A stretch of 64,000 nucleotides of DNA. Origin: Pachypanchax playfairii (taxonomy: Eukaryota; Chordata; Actinopteri; Cyprinodontiformes; Aplocheilidae). This document shows positions 27,401-38,531 of the stretch, in pieces. The notes beneath the pieces were generated by a model. It did not search any database and was not told where the DNA came from. It saw nothing but the letters and a program-made list of their open reading frames with translations. The position numbers and the translations under genes were made by a program. The DNA lies in the NCBI GenBank assembly GCA_006937955.1, contig SSNP01000081.1, forward strand, positions 1,392,076 to 1,456,075, written 5' to 3'. The first letter of the stretch is position 1, and the number at the start of each line of letters is the position of its first letter.

Positions 27401-27946
27401 TTTCTTTTCCCTTCTTTTTCCACAAAACCAGAATCTGAATGTTTGAGAAAATATTACAAAGATTTACTTATTTTTTAAAGAAATATCTGCTTCCAATCCA
27501 TGAACGTTATCATTATATCACTATAATACTTTATATTACAATAAATTTATATCAAATTCACTTAGTTTAAATTGAACTTAATCTTAGATTTAATCTTCTC
27601 TATATGAATCCCAAATATGATCTATCAGGTTTAATTATCAGGTTTTATGCATCAGGTCTTCCAGCATTGGCTGTACCTTGCAAATCATTTTATGTGTTTT
27701 CTAGGATTTAAAACTAAAAACTGCAAAATCTGAACAGATCATTTCACGTTACCATCAGTTCTTGTTTATTTCTTTCCTGGTGCTTCTCTGTGGGATGACA
27801 TGTGCCTTCTCCACAGGGTCATGGTTCTTGATGCTGGTAAAATTGTGGAATTTGATTCTCCAAGCAACCTAATGGAAAAACGAGGTCATTTCTACGCCAT
27901 GGCAAAGGATGCTGGGATAACACAGGACCAAGTGACGTCGCTCTAA
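12425..27946 (+). CDS. abcc2: ABCC2 / MRP2, canalicular multispecific organic anion transporter
   Basis: ATP-driven exporter of glucuronide, glutathione and sulfate conjugates at apical membranes. 31 exons splice in frame to 1565 aa (human 1545): 12425-12469, 13063-13239, 13348-13485, 13579-13719, 13809-13931, 14018-14323, 14452-14633, 16319-16496, 17186-17440, 18428-18493, 18572-18709, 18810-18956, 19040-19124, 19208-19274, 19366-19492, 21040-21216, 21315-21482, 21771-21954, 22075-22210, 22360-22462, 22559-22778, 23783-23937, 24072-24227, 24471-24670, 24798-24924, 25017-25118, 25294-25437, 26448-26606, 26687-26853, 27146-27340, 27817-27946. NBD1: Walker A GAVGSGKSS (698-706), signature LSGGQ (788-792), Walker B YLLDD (809-813, Asp in place of the catalytic Glu as usual in ABCC), H847. 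NBD2: Walker A GRTGAGKSS (1354-1362), LSVGQ (1457-1461), LILDE with E1482, H1513. An N-terminal TMD0 precedes a lysine-rich linker at about 311-329. The C-terminus VTSL fits a PDZ ligand. Confidence 0.97.
17575..18400. repeat. Probable transposon-derived segment in abcc2 intron 9
   Basis: About 800 bp clearly less AT-rich than the surrounding intron, ending in ATTCCATATCCCACCTTTAA, a terminus style I associate with fish DNA transposons and their non-autonomous copies. The 136-aa open frame inside has no recognisable domain. Ends and target-site duplication were not resolved. Confidence 0.4.
20040..20720 (-). pseudogene. Decayed LINE reverse-transcriptase ORF fragment in abcc2 intron 15 (antisense)
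   Basis: Reading the minus strand gives, with frameshifts and stops, pieces typical of the C-terminal end of a fish non-LTR retrotransposon polyprotein: HSMYHRQIQQVADIIKSYEW, KAGLQYTSETLIMAT, QDPRCRLCKDT (start of a Cys-containing zinc-knuckle-like motif; a later Cys is replaced), VQHIIA, DEFGLKVPQSKWEA and ENYITEILLDF. The order agrees with the family as I remember it. No intact ORF remains and the element is 5' truncated, so it is inactive. It is antisense to abcc2. Confidence 0.75.
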
Positions 27947-28091
27947 ATAAATGCTTTTACATGTTCTGTTTATTCAAATAATGATCTTCTTGTGTTTTAT
28001 AAAGACTAAATAAACGCTGTAATGTGTACTGTATTTATAGAAGGCAACATGAAGAAATTAACCTGTACATGTATATAATGTTGTATAGAAC

Positions 28092-28097
28092 AATAAA
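28092..28097 (+). promoter_or_regulatory. abcc2 polyadenylation signal
   Basis: AATAAA 146 bp after the stop. Another AATAAA overlaps the stop codon (27946-27951) and one lies near 28010; the distal one is followed by a T-rich stretch and is the most plausible main site. Confidence 0.5.
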
Positions 28098-29932
28098 GAT
28101 TGTTTCTAAGATAAAACTGGAGTTAAACATTATTCACAGATAAAATTTATTTGAAAGGAGAGTTTTCACATGACTGAAAACAGGAATATTTTGTTTTAGC
28201 TATTTCTCTTGAAATATTGAGAAAAATCTAAATATTAGTATCACTGTCACTGGTGGGTTGATGTCTGGGATAAAATCAATTAAACATGATGCGATGACGG
28301 AAAAAAGTCTCAATGAATCAGTTGATAAGTTATTATTCATTAATAATTAGACATTTGGTAAAGTTTTATTATTATCTGGAACATAATTATCCAAAAACAT
28401 GAAAGTACCATCTGAGTGATTGTTTATCAAGCTGTTCTTTAACAAACTGGTCAACTTGTGATGAAGATGAACTCAGATACTCAGAAACGTTGAATAGATC
28501 CACGTCATGGCCCCTCCCTGGCTGTTTTGCAGGCAGAGGTTAGTAACCATGGTAACTGTGAAAAAAGCACTTATTGATAGCTTTTTTTTTTTTTTTTTTT
28601 TTTTGCTCAGGTACAATTAGTTCTTCCAAATGGCATCAGGGGTACTAAGAAAAGTTTTTTATTTTATTTCTATGAAACCGAACTAAGTCAGATTTATCAT
28701 AATAAAACATTTAGATGTTACAGCTTTAACTAACAGGTAACCTGCAGTTTACTTGAGACTTTCTGAATATTTAATACATTCAAAATGATCTTAGCCTGAA
28801 CATAAATTGGTAAGTTAAGGGAATCACTGACCTGAGCTGAGGCGTTAACTGAGCTGTCATTTTAATTAATTTAAAAAATTTTAAAAAACGTCAAATATCA
28901 GATTAAAATGTTCATGTTTAGGAACCATGTCTCTAATTTTGTGTTCAGATCATACAGACATGTTTTGATAAAAAAAAACTCTCTTTGCTGATTAGTTTGC
29001 ATGTTTAAGCTGCTATATTGACTTATAGAGGATTTTACCAGCCAGTGGCATGACTGTCTGCAAAAGCAGTGAGAGAGTGAGGACGACAGACTCAGAGAGG
29101 GAGTAAGAGACTCTCTGATATACAGACACCGAAACCAAAGCTGGGTTTTGTTGCTTGTGAGAAGAACTGCTGGTATTTATCCTGCATTGAATTCCATGAG
29201 GTGAGTTCTTTTCTTAATAAACCCAAATCCAAACAAGCTGCTTTTTCTCTGGAATTATGGCAATGAAACAAATATTTTACATGTATTGCTCTAATCTATT
29301 CAGGTACAAAGGTGAAAATATTAATATTTGATATTATTAAATTAGAAGCAGCTGTGAATAATATTAACTCCCATCATTGAATGATTTTTTTACAGATACA
29401 CATATTTTAAATATATTTTATATGTGCGTATCAGTAATTCATGCTCACACTCATCTCCATTCTTTTCATCCTCTCAAACATGCGTATGTTAATGTGGTTA
29501 AAAAAAAACATTTTCGTGTGTCATTCCGAGATAGATAAAAACATTTCTTCCAAACCAACTTTATATTTTCTATAATTTAGGAGATGTGTTCAATTTGATT
29601 GAAAAAAACAAACTTGAGCTTTTTAATAAACTGCTCCTCATTTCTCATCTGAGTTTCAATCCAGAAGCCAGCTGCTTCTAAATAAGCCTCATCTGTGTGA
29701 GAGAGCAAATATTCGACAGATGGGCTTCATCTTCTGATTATTTTATCATCAGTCGAGTCTCAATGTTGCAAATTAATTCACTCAGAACCCTTAAAAGCAT
29801 GTTAAGAACACTAAAAATCTGATGAATGGAAAGCAATTATGTTTGATCTGAGTGAGGATTTATTTATTTATTTGTTATGAATTAATTTCTAAGCTAATTT
29901 TAATGATTTTTTTTTTCACAACTTCTCTGCAG
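28098..29932. other. Region between abcc2 and the GPCR, with a possible 5' non-coding GPCR exon
   Basis: AT-rich DNA including a run of more than 20 T at about 28581-28604. A candidate untranslated exon ends at 29202 with a consensus donor (ATGAG followed by GTGAGT), about 730 bp before a strong acceptor (CTCTGCAG ending at 29932) that opens the first coding exon of the GPCR. Nothing else recognisable was seen. Confidence 0.45.
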
Positions 29933-29953
29933 CTGTTTCCTGGCTGACTCACC

Positions 29954-31847
29954 ATGAACGTCTCAGAGCAGATTTCCTTCTTCTTCAGCTGTAACGTCAG
30001 CCCAAGTGAGACGCCAAAGCTTGATATCAGCGTTACCAAAAGTGAGCCTCTGACAGTTGCTGTCCCCATGACCGTCTTTTACAGTATCATCTTCTTGTTC
30101 GGGGTACGTAAAGACACAGGAGTTCTGTTTCTCACCAACACTGCACATTCCCTAAAGATGTTCAGAGTCCACCTTGTGAATCATCAGATGTTTTCACCTG
30201 CAGGTGTTGTTCAATGGCGTGAGCATACTGACCCTCCTCATGGATGCTCATATGAGAGTCAGCGCCATTCGATTCTACCTGCTCAGCATTGTCATATCAG
30301 GTAGTGCTGAAACCTGCAACCTGTTTTCCTGTTTGAGATGGATTAATGGATTGGAAAATTGGCTAATGACATTTAGAAATGGAAGAATGGAACAATTTGT
30401 ATTTGGTGTTTGATGTTTTTTTCAGTTTCTGTTTACTGAAACTTGTTTTCTAGCCCTTAACAACATCTGGATCCATATCTGAACAATGTCTTCCAACTCA
30501 ATCTCTCTACATCTCAGACATTCTGCAGCTGTTGACCATCCCGGTGACTCTGTATCGATATTACTGGGAGAGTTATCCATGGCGCCTTGGCCAAGCGGTA
30601 TGCAAGGTGTATTTCATGGTTCGCCAAATGTACTGTGCTACCACAAGCTGGGTTATCGTGACCTTCACTACTGAGCGTTACGCAGCAATCTGCCACACCA
30701 TGTGGTCTCTCTCCAGTCTGAAGGTCGAGTGCTCGTTTATTTGTTAAGTCTTCTTCATAAATATGCTGCATGGTTGTGTTGTTTGTTTAGTTGTTTGAAG
30801 TTTTTAATCCTGCATTAATAACTAGATTAATAACCTCCCTGACAGAAGTCTCGACTGCCGTGCCTTCTCACGGTGTGGATCGTCTCTCTGGTCTCAGCTG
30901 TGCCGTTTGCTCTGGTCTACGATCAGACACGTGCTTGCATTCTGGACTATACGGCGACGACGCAGGAAGATGCCTTTAAGGTATCCACCATGTGTGAAAT
31001 GACAGAACCAGATCCTGCACACATCTACAAAGGAGCTTTGCTTTTGAGAGCCGTGCTTTTCTTTCTGGTGAGATTAGACGTGTTTGACAGATTGTTGTGG
31101 TTTATTTGCATCAACTGTGAATTCAACATTCCTGTCTGACTATAGGTCCCACTGGTCTCCATATTCACACTTTACATGCTCATCCTGATCTACCTGAAGA
31201 GAAATGGTCGTCAGAGGAGAAACATGGGTCTCATGAGACCGAATTTGGAAGGAAGACGGGATATCCAGTGTCATAGGAATGGAAAGTTACTTTTAAATGA
31301 AAAAAGAGCTTTAAAACTGATGGGTAGGTCACGGAAAAAAAAAATGGAAAAAAAATGTAACTTATTTGACTTAATGTATCTAAAACTTAGTGATGCTGCA
31401 AACATTATCAGAATCTGTTGGGTTTTTTATTTTGAACTGTCTTTTTCATTCTGAGGTTTCAAACTTCTCTTTCTTTCAGGTGCAGTGGTGGTGGCCTTTT
31501 TTCTGTTCAATTTTCCAGATATCGCCTCCTCTCTGATGCAGGTCTACGTGGTCGTGTGGTCTGACACGGTCCTTTCAGTCTACACTGTCCTGAAATCCTA
31601 TTTATCACTCCCACTGTGGTACATCAACGGTGCTCTGGATCCGCTGCTGTTCTGTATCTCCTCCCACACGTTCCGCAGGGCGTGCTGGAGAACTTTGGGC
31701 AAGCTCAGACCTCGTTGTTCTGTGAACTATCGCGGCTTGCCTTGGCTGAGGACACAAAGTTCTGCCGAGGATGCGAGCACGACAACCAGAGAGAGGACTG
31801 ATCATATTTTTACAAAGAAACTTTTGGAAAAAAAAGAGATGTTTTGA
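29954..31847 (+). CDS. Rhodopsin-like (class A) G-protein-coupled receptor, unassigned peptide-receptor type
   Basis: Seven-transmembrane receptor at the plasma membrane; ligand unknown. Coding exons 29954-30103, 30204-30300, 30518-30723, 30846-31067, 31146-31323 and 31480-31847 join in frame to 406 aa. The N-terminus has two N-glycosylation sequons (N2, N14). TM1 contains LFNG (conserved Asn); TM2 has D83 in LLSIVISDILQLL, completed across a splice junction; TM3 has C111 and ends ERY (135-137); TM5 has FFLVP; a basic third loop (KRNGRQRRN) follows. TM6 reads FFLFNFP (291-297), lacking the Cys-Trp of CWxP. TM7 reads ALDPLLF (336-342) in place of NPxxY. Features are mixed between the GHSR/neurotensin/TRH-receptor cluster (ERYAAICH) and P2Y-like receptors (DPxxY/F), so I give no symbol. 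The donor of exon 3 (GTCGAG) is weak. It lies between abcc2 and arhgap19, where human has no such gene that I know of. Confidence 0.85.
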
Positions 31848-32499
31848 TGGGTGTTGGAACAGGGAGATGCAGAGGGCTGTGAACGTCTCTTTCATCATGA
31901 GCCGCAGCAAACAGCACTCTCAACATGTTTTATCATTTCATGCTTTCAGAGACAAAATAGATTGTTCTCTTCTTTCTCTTAATGTCACAGTACCCTGCTG
32001 TAGAGCTAATGTAAAAACAAGAAGTTATTTTTCACATTTCAAAATGTTGATTATATGTTATTTGACTGTAATGTTCAGTTGTGTGAGGTTTCACAGATGT
32101 TTAACTACAGAGGAAACATTCTATCTGTGTAAGAAAAATACTATTGTTGTGACAATTTATTGGAAGAAAAACACTTTCTTATTTAAAATTGCCAAGATTT
32201 ACACAAGATTATGTTAAATTCTAAGAAAAGCACATATCAATTGATTTTTTTACCCTGGTGTAAAACAAAAAATACAAAAGTTTAAGCTTTAATAAAAATA
32301 GTCCTACATGATTACACCTTTACTTACAGTCTCAACTGTGAATAATTTTAAGCCACTGTATGTATGTTTTCAAGAAGTAGTTAGTTTGCGTTTTGTTTTA
32401 GAGTTTTAGAATAAAAAAACTGACAACCTGAATGCAAAATACCAATAAATTCATCTGTTTGATTTTGGAATAAACCTGTTTTCTGTAATTATCAGTAGA

Positions 32500-32619
32500 G
32501 ACGGGCAGAATAAAAAAATGAACGTCTACGTAATCGACGCTGGTTTAACGGTCGTTACGTAACCAGCGTCATATTGTGGGCGGGGTGAAAAATGAAACCG
32601 CGCAAGATTCAAAACAAAG
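32500..32619 (+). promoter_or_regulatory. arhgap19 core promoter with palindromic bZIP site, GC box and CDE/CHR-like pair
   Basis: Directly upstream of the arhgap19 ATG lie an inverted repeat GACGCTGGTT (32536-32545) / AACCAGCGTC (32561-32570), a perfect PAR-bZIP palindrome TTACGTAA at 32555-32562, a related TACGTAAT at 32527-32534, a GC box GGGCGGGG at 32578-32585, and CCGCGC followed after four bases by TTCAAA (32608-32613), spaced like a cell-cycle CDE/CHR module. Function is inferred from motif and position only. Confidence 0.5.
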
Positions 32620-35600
32620 ATGGCGACAAAAAATGATCTACAAGTTAGTGTAAAACCGGAAAGAAGGTAACAAATAGTCATTATTAGTGTAAACAATATA
32701 TTACAGTGCTGTTATTATCGTACGTGTGTGAAATATTTAGTTGATATTCATATATATTTTTTTATTTTCACAACTTAGTACTATGACTGATATATAATTG
32801 CTCAAACAGCGGAGCTAATCAACCTAGCAGCAGTCATTTTTTTGTCTCTGAATATACAAGCTATGTTCTCGCTTTAGCTGGTAACGTTTTATCATTATTA
32901 TTACCGACCTGTGGAGTGTTTGTTTTTTTCGGACAGGGAGAGAAAATGTAATATGTTTCACCGTTTGGAAACTCCAAACACAAACCCGCCTGTGATCTTC
33001 AGCTTGGAATTCTTTGTGGAGAGACTGAGACATGAACGTCCACAGACCTACATGGATTTGGTGCTTAGCAATATCACTCGGCTGATCGATCTGCCTGGGG
33101 ATGAATTTGCTCAGCTGACGGGAGAATCTGAGCCCAAAGTGCCCGCGTCTCCTGGGTTCCTCCGTTCCTTCAACTTCCTGAAATGGAAAGGTTAGATGAA
33201 CAAAACCAGTGTTAGCATGCACACACGTTGGCAGCATATAATCCTAACAAACAAGAGAACAATCTAGAGCAGGTGTCTGCAACCTTTATGATTGAAAGAG
33301 CCATTTTCACGTCTGTCACAATACGTTTAATTTGTAAAGAGCCACAAAGTCGCTTTGACCCTTCATAAAAATGTATACAAATAATCGCCTACTTATAGTT
33401 CAACTCTGAAGTTCCACCTTTATGTTTATAAAAACATACATAAACATCAGACTGTTATTTATGCTGCTGAAGATAAACATCAGCCTCCATCACGATCCTG
33501 CACAGGAACAAGCTGTTGTAAAAAATATGGTTGGATGGATGTAGTTTGATCATTTATTACAAACAATTTTTACTTTGTTAAAGTGTCTCAGGTCTTTTAT
33601 CAGAGCAGTTTGTTTCTGTTATAAGAAGAATCTCAGTTTAATAAAACAATGTCGTATTTTGATGCCTTAAAATGATGAAATCTTTCAATAAATTTACAAA
33701 AACATTTGATTATTTAATGTAATTTGTCTCCAGTCTGATGTAACATGTTGGTTTATGGTGGATCAGCAGAGTCAGACTCAAAGTTCAGCTGATGGCTGCA
33801 TTTTACAGACATTTTAGTCAAACTCAAATTGTGTTAGTTCAGTTCTGGTTCTGGAATCAGTCACACAGACAGAACAGTCTGTCATTCTGCTGCAGAAAGT
33901 TTAAGTGACAAAAACAACTGGAAAGGAAAAACCTGCTAAAATGATCCATATTTTGTTGTTAATCAGGTTAATGTTCATTTTGGTCAAAATTAAAAGAGGG
34001 GCTGAAGAGCCACATGTGGCCCCAGAGCCGCAGGTTGCAGAACCCTGATTTAGGGTTATTTTTTCAATGAAAAACCAAATATAAACAGTCCAGTTTTTGT
34101 CCATACCAAATTAGAAAAAAAATATTCCGTTTTTTCCTTCAAACATTTTCTATTTTACAGGAAAATCTTTGATTTTTGGAGCACCCCTGACGGAAGAAGG
34201 AATAGGACAGATCTATCAGCTGATTGAATACCTGAGTAAAAGTAAGTATTGATTCATTCAGTGCAGCATTTTACAGTAATTTACTACACAAACCCTTCTA
34301 ATAAACATTTAACTCATTGATTACTTTGAATTGGATGCTTGTTTTAAACTTTGTTGGAGAACAATGAGTTAACATGAGGTCATGGTTTGTTTCGGGAAAG
34401 AGATGATGTCATTCAGTGGAAGTGGACACTGGGAGTAAATGTATCAGTCAATAATTCATTTGAAAGCACTTTGCTTTTGCTGACTCTTCCCTTCAGTTTG
34501 ATTCACTCCATCTCCTTCCTCACTGCTGTGTCTTTGTCCTCACTCTGTTCCTAACCCCCCCCACCCCCACCCACACACACAACTTCCCCTCTCCCCCATC
34601 CCCCTTTTGGGTACCTCTCTCCATCTTTCTCCTCCTCCCCTCAGATCTTCATGTGGAGGGGTTGTTCCGGGTGCCAGGCCACAGCTTAAGGCAGGCGGCC
34701 CTGAGGGAGATGCTGAATGCTGGAGCTGAGATAGATTTAGAGACGGGCGATTTCCACCCCAATGATGCTGCCACTTTGCTCAAAGCATACCTGGGAGAGC
34801 TGCCGGAGCCTCTGCTCACGCACAGACACTATCACGCTCACCTGAAGATCGCAGGTGTTTGTTGAATCATACTGTCATGATTGTGATTCTTTTGAATCAG
34901 TATGTTCATCTTTTTATCTGCTGTTTTCAGAGTTAACCCTCTTTGATGAAAAGGGGGATAAAACCAATATCCCAGATAAGGAACGCCAGATCGAGGCTTT
35001 CCAGCTGCTTTTCATGCTGCTCCCTCCGGCCAACCGCAGCCTGTTGAAACTGCTGCTGGACTTATTGTACCACACTGCTCGCAATCAGCACACCAACAAA
35101 ATGTCTGCTAATAACTTAGCTAAAATGTTTGCTCCACATATCATTTGGCCCAAAAATGTGAGTATTTTCCTCATGAAGTCATTTTACGATGATTTATTAA
35201 TATTACTATTAAGCGGTGTTCTTTTATCTGTTCATGTTGAAGGTCATGGCAAGTGATCTTCAGGGAAACATAGAGAAGCTGAACAACGGCATCGCGTTTC
35301 TCATTAGACACTCGCAGAAACTGTTCAAGGTAAAGAATGTTTATGATCCGAAGCACGTTTGATGAGTTTTGTGGAGCTTGTCCTAAGTTCCTTTTTATTT
35401 TCATGTTGTCCTTGTTTTTTTTTTTTCCTACTGGATGAGGCTTTCTTCACAAGACGAGGTTGCTAAGGTTACAGGAAATGCAAACTGGGCAAAGCAAAAG
35501 AACAAAGAATTAACATTCACCAGAGAATCAATAAAGGTCCTTTAAATGTCACACAGTCATCAGCCCAGCACGTATAAAAGTTATGCTTAGACACGCCAGC

Positions 35601-37133
35601 TGTTCTTTTTTTTTTTATTGCAGGATCTCAGACTTGTGATTTTTGAAGGCCAACAGACTCTAAAAAGCTCTTAGTTTGTCTTTGCTGCTGGTTTGTGATC
35701 ACTGTGCTGCTGCAGTTTGAAACTCTCCCATTGACTTTTAATGCACATGCCAGTTAACATAAATCTAGTGTATATCTGTGACACACTGCTGCGATCAGCA
35801 CTGTCATTATGGACAGAGTTTAAGCTCCATTTAAACAGAGTCGGACGGAAACGTGTTTAATATATAAATGTGCACGTTTATCATTTCATGCATTTCTACC
35901 GGGCTGCTGCTGACAGCTTTGGTGCATCATGTTTTACGTTGTATGACAGAATTTCCTAATATAATCATAATACTAATAATAAAAAATAAACTATTTTATC
36001 TAAGAGTTTAATGATTTTTGTTTGTTTTTTCATTGAAGGCGCCTGTGTACATCAAAGAATACGCCAAATTTCTGTATACAGGATCAAAAGGTCTTGAATC
36101 AGATGTAAGTAGGTGTTTTTTGTTCCTCGTTTCTGGAGATTTTCCTCTTAATTAACAGGAACTTTACAGCGTTAAACATGAATTATTATCCGTTAAGTTA
36201 TTTTTGAAGCTCTTATTCATGTTAGTCTTGGCTAACTTCTGAATATAGTGTTGTTTTAATAGTAAAAATGTATCATTTTAACATAAAAACTTAAGGCTGG
36301 TGTCGTATTCTGATTGTTTAAAGGAGTAATTTATGAGCAGACGTGAATCACAGTGAGGCTGAACTCAAATTTGAACACTTTTTTTCTTTTTGAGTTTTAC
36401 TCACTAAAAAACTGGTTTATTTCTTCACTTTTCCAGGATGACGTCAATCTCTGTTCCACGACTAAAGATAACTCGGTAGCTGCCTCCCCTTCTCCCTCCA
36501 TCAACTCAGTCTCAGGTGAGACCGGCAGCACCAAGTCGTCTGACACCCCGAGTTACACTGAATGTGCCCTCAGAGAACTGTACCAGCAGGTCAGTAACAT
36601 GCCGGCGTCTGCCAAGAAAAAGAAACTCATCAGACAGGTAACATCATCATCATCATCTTGAAGACAAAAAAACAGCAACATCATATGACTCATTTTTATT
36701 TTCAGTACATAATGAGTTATAATGTGTGTAGTTTGAAAAGCAGCCTGAGCTGACGCCTTCAGCAGACTCTCCGACGCCATTCATCAAGAAACACTTGCGC
36801 TCGCGCTCATTGGGTGAAATCATCAAGGTTAGTTGGTACTTGTGTGTAGAGCGGCAGCTCTTATTTTTCAGACCTGAGAACATTTATTTGTATTTCTCTC
36901 AGAATCAGTCAGTAAATAAAAAAGAAAGATATTTACAGCCTTAGTGATGCAGGTAGCAGATGTTTTCATAACAAATTTGAAGTGAATATTGACGAATCGC
37001 AGTCAGGAACCTGAAACGAGAAGCATTTCCTCGTAATAACTTTTCTGTTATATAACAGAGGAAGGCGCTGGGAAGCCAAAGATTAAGAGAGAAAGAAAAC
37101 AGCACGTTGCAGAGTCGTCCTCCCAGCTCCTGA
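32620..37133 (+). CDS. arhgap19: ARHGAP19, Rho GTPase-activating protein 19
   Basis: Stimulates GTP hydrolysis on RhoA; known in mammals for a role in cytokinesis. Ten coding exons splice in frame to 447 aa (human 494): 32620-32666, 32937-33190, 34161-34241, 34645-34854, 34931-35157, 35243-35329, 36039-36104, 36437-36637, 36732-36827 and 37059-37133. The start ATG opens MATKNDLQVSVKPERR and resembles the human MATE start. The RhoGAP domain covers about residues 108-310, with the catalytic arginine finger R136 in EGLFRVPG, then LLKAYLGELPEPLLT, NKMSANNLAKMFAPHI. The C-terminal tail is Ser-rich with a basic KKKKLIRQ stretch and RSRSLGEIIKRK, and is shorter than in human. The gene starts 772 bp after the GPCR stop and sits upstream of slit1 in the same direction, as in human. 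Confidence 0.96.
33270..34047. mobile_element. Non-autonomous hAT transposon in arhgap19 intron 2
   Basis: Ends are imperfect terminal inverted repeats: CAGGTGTCTGCAACCT on the left and, inverted, CAGGGTTCTGCAACCTGCGG on the right, with AAAGAGCC-type subterminal sequence on both sides. It is flanked by 8-bp repeats ATCTAGAG (33262-33269) and ATTTAGGG (34048-34055), 6 of 8 identical; the left copy matches the hAT target preference nTCTAGAn. No transposase frame remains, so it is a deletion derivative. The mutated duplication implies an old insertion. Confidence 0.85.
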
Positions 37134-38531
37134 CCTGATTCAGTCAACACACCCAGAGTGAAAGGAGTGAGTATTTTAGTGTTTCACCTGAAAACAAGTG
37201 GATCAGATCTGTTGATGATAACCTGATAAATCCGTGGAAACAAATATATCAAATTCTCACCATCAAATAAAACCTTCCCCCCTGCTTTTGTCCTGTGCGT
37301 TCAGCAGATGTGCTGCTGCAAACTTATTCCTCTGATCAAAACAAATACTTTAGAACAAAACCTTGTAAATATAAATACAGACTCCATGATGGAAACTCAG
37401 TACAGCCAAAGTGGATCCAGCTGTGAACATGAGAAATGAACTGGAAAACCTGCGACCGTTCAAATGAAGCTGAAAACAACAGGATTATTTTTGTTTCCTT
37501 TTATTTTTGCATCTAGCTGCTGCACATCTGGGTCTTTTATCCACATAGAAATAAAATGTCTGTTTTCATTTTTGGTCAAAAAGATGGAAAAACACGTCGG
37601 GCAGAACATTTACGTCTCTCTCTCTTTCCAGGATTAATGTTCTTCACACATTGTGCTCATCAAAACTGAAGAAAAACAGAAAAATAAACAAAAACAAATA
37701 CCATGTGGCTTGGACAAAACAAATCTGTGCAATCTGCAGTACAGTTTGGATTCAACATCTTGTTAAACTCTGAAGATCCAAATAAAAATCTCCAAACTGA
37801 GCAGCAGTTCCAAAACCCCAGCAAGGTGGTTAATAATTGATTTCAGGTCAGTTCAGGTTCTTATCCAGATTTGAAATTGTCCTTTTGTTGTTAAAAGACT
37901 TTTATAAGAACCAGTGAATTTTGGGAGATTTGATTTTAAACACTGACTGAAACATTTTGTATTTATTTACTCTGCTGTCTGTCTGTGATAGTCTTTATTA
38001 AAGGTCAGTTATTTTGTTTGTATTGAAGGTGAAACAAGTCCAAAACCTTAAATTCAGAAATGTGCCTTAAAATGAACATATCCTGAGTTAATATATAAAG
38101 TAGACGTGTTAAATCTGGGGATATTTCTCATTTTTTATATTGACATTATTTTATGTGTGAAAAGGGTTATTGTTTTTTTCCAGGCCAGTTTTTAAGTCTT
38201 ATGCAACACTGGATGTATTTTTTTTATCTTAAACCTTCTAAATACTGTTCAAAAAAACTTTTTTTTTTTAATCCTGCTAGTTGTTTTGATCTTATTTACA
38301 TTTTATTCTGTATTTCAATGTGATTAGATACAAAGTCTGCTTTCTTTCTTTCCTTCATGTTGGTCTAAATGCTGAGATTTACTGTGACTTCTAAGAAAAC
38401 CTCGTCTTACTGGGAATAATACTTTACAACGCTGTTACAGGTGAATTTAATGTGAGTTTTACTGCACAGTCTACTGATGTAACATGATGATACTGGTGCT
38501 ACTCTAAAGCTATGCAACTCATCGTAATAAA
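37134..38531 (+). other. arhgap19 3' UTR (inferred)
   Basis: AT-rich sequence without genes between the stop codon and a good AATAAA at 38526-38531. A long 3' UTR is inferred; transcript data would confirm it. Confidence 0.4.

Noticed and set aside
31771..32217. 148-codon frame overlapping the GPCR 3' end
   Set aside because: Runs out of frame through the GPCR terminus into AT-rich 3' sequence; no domain.
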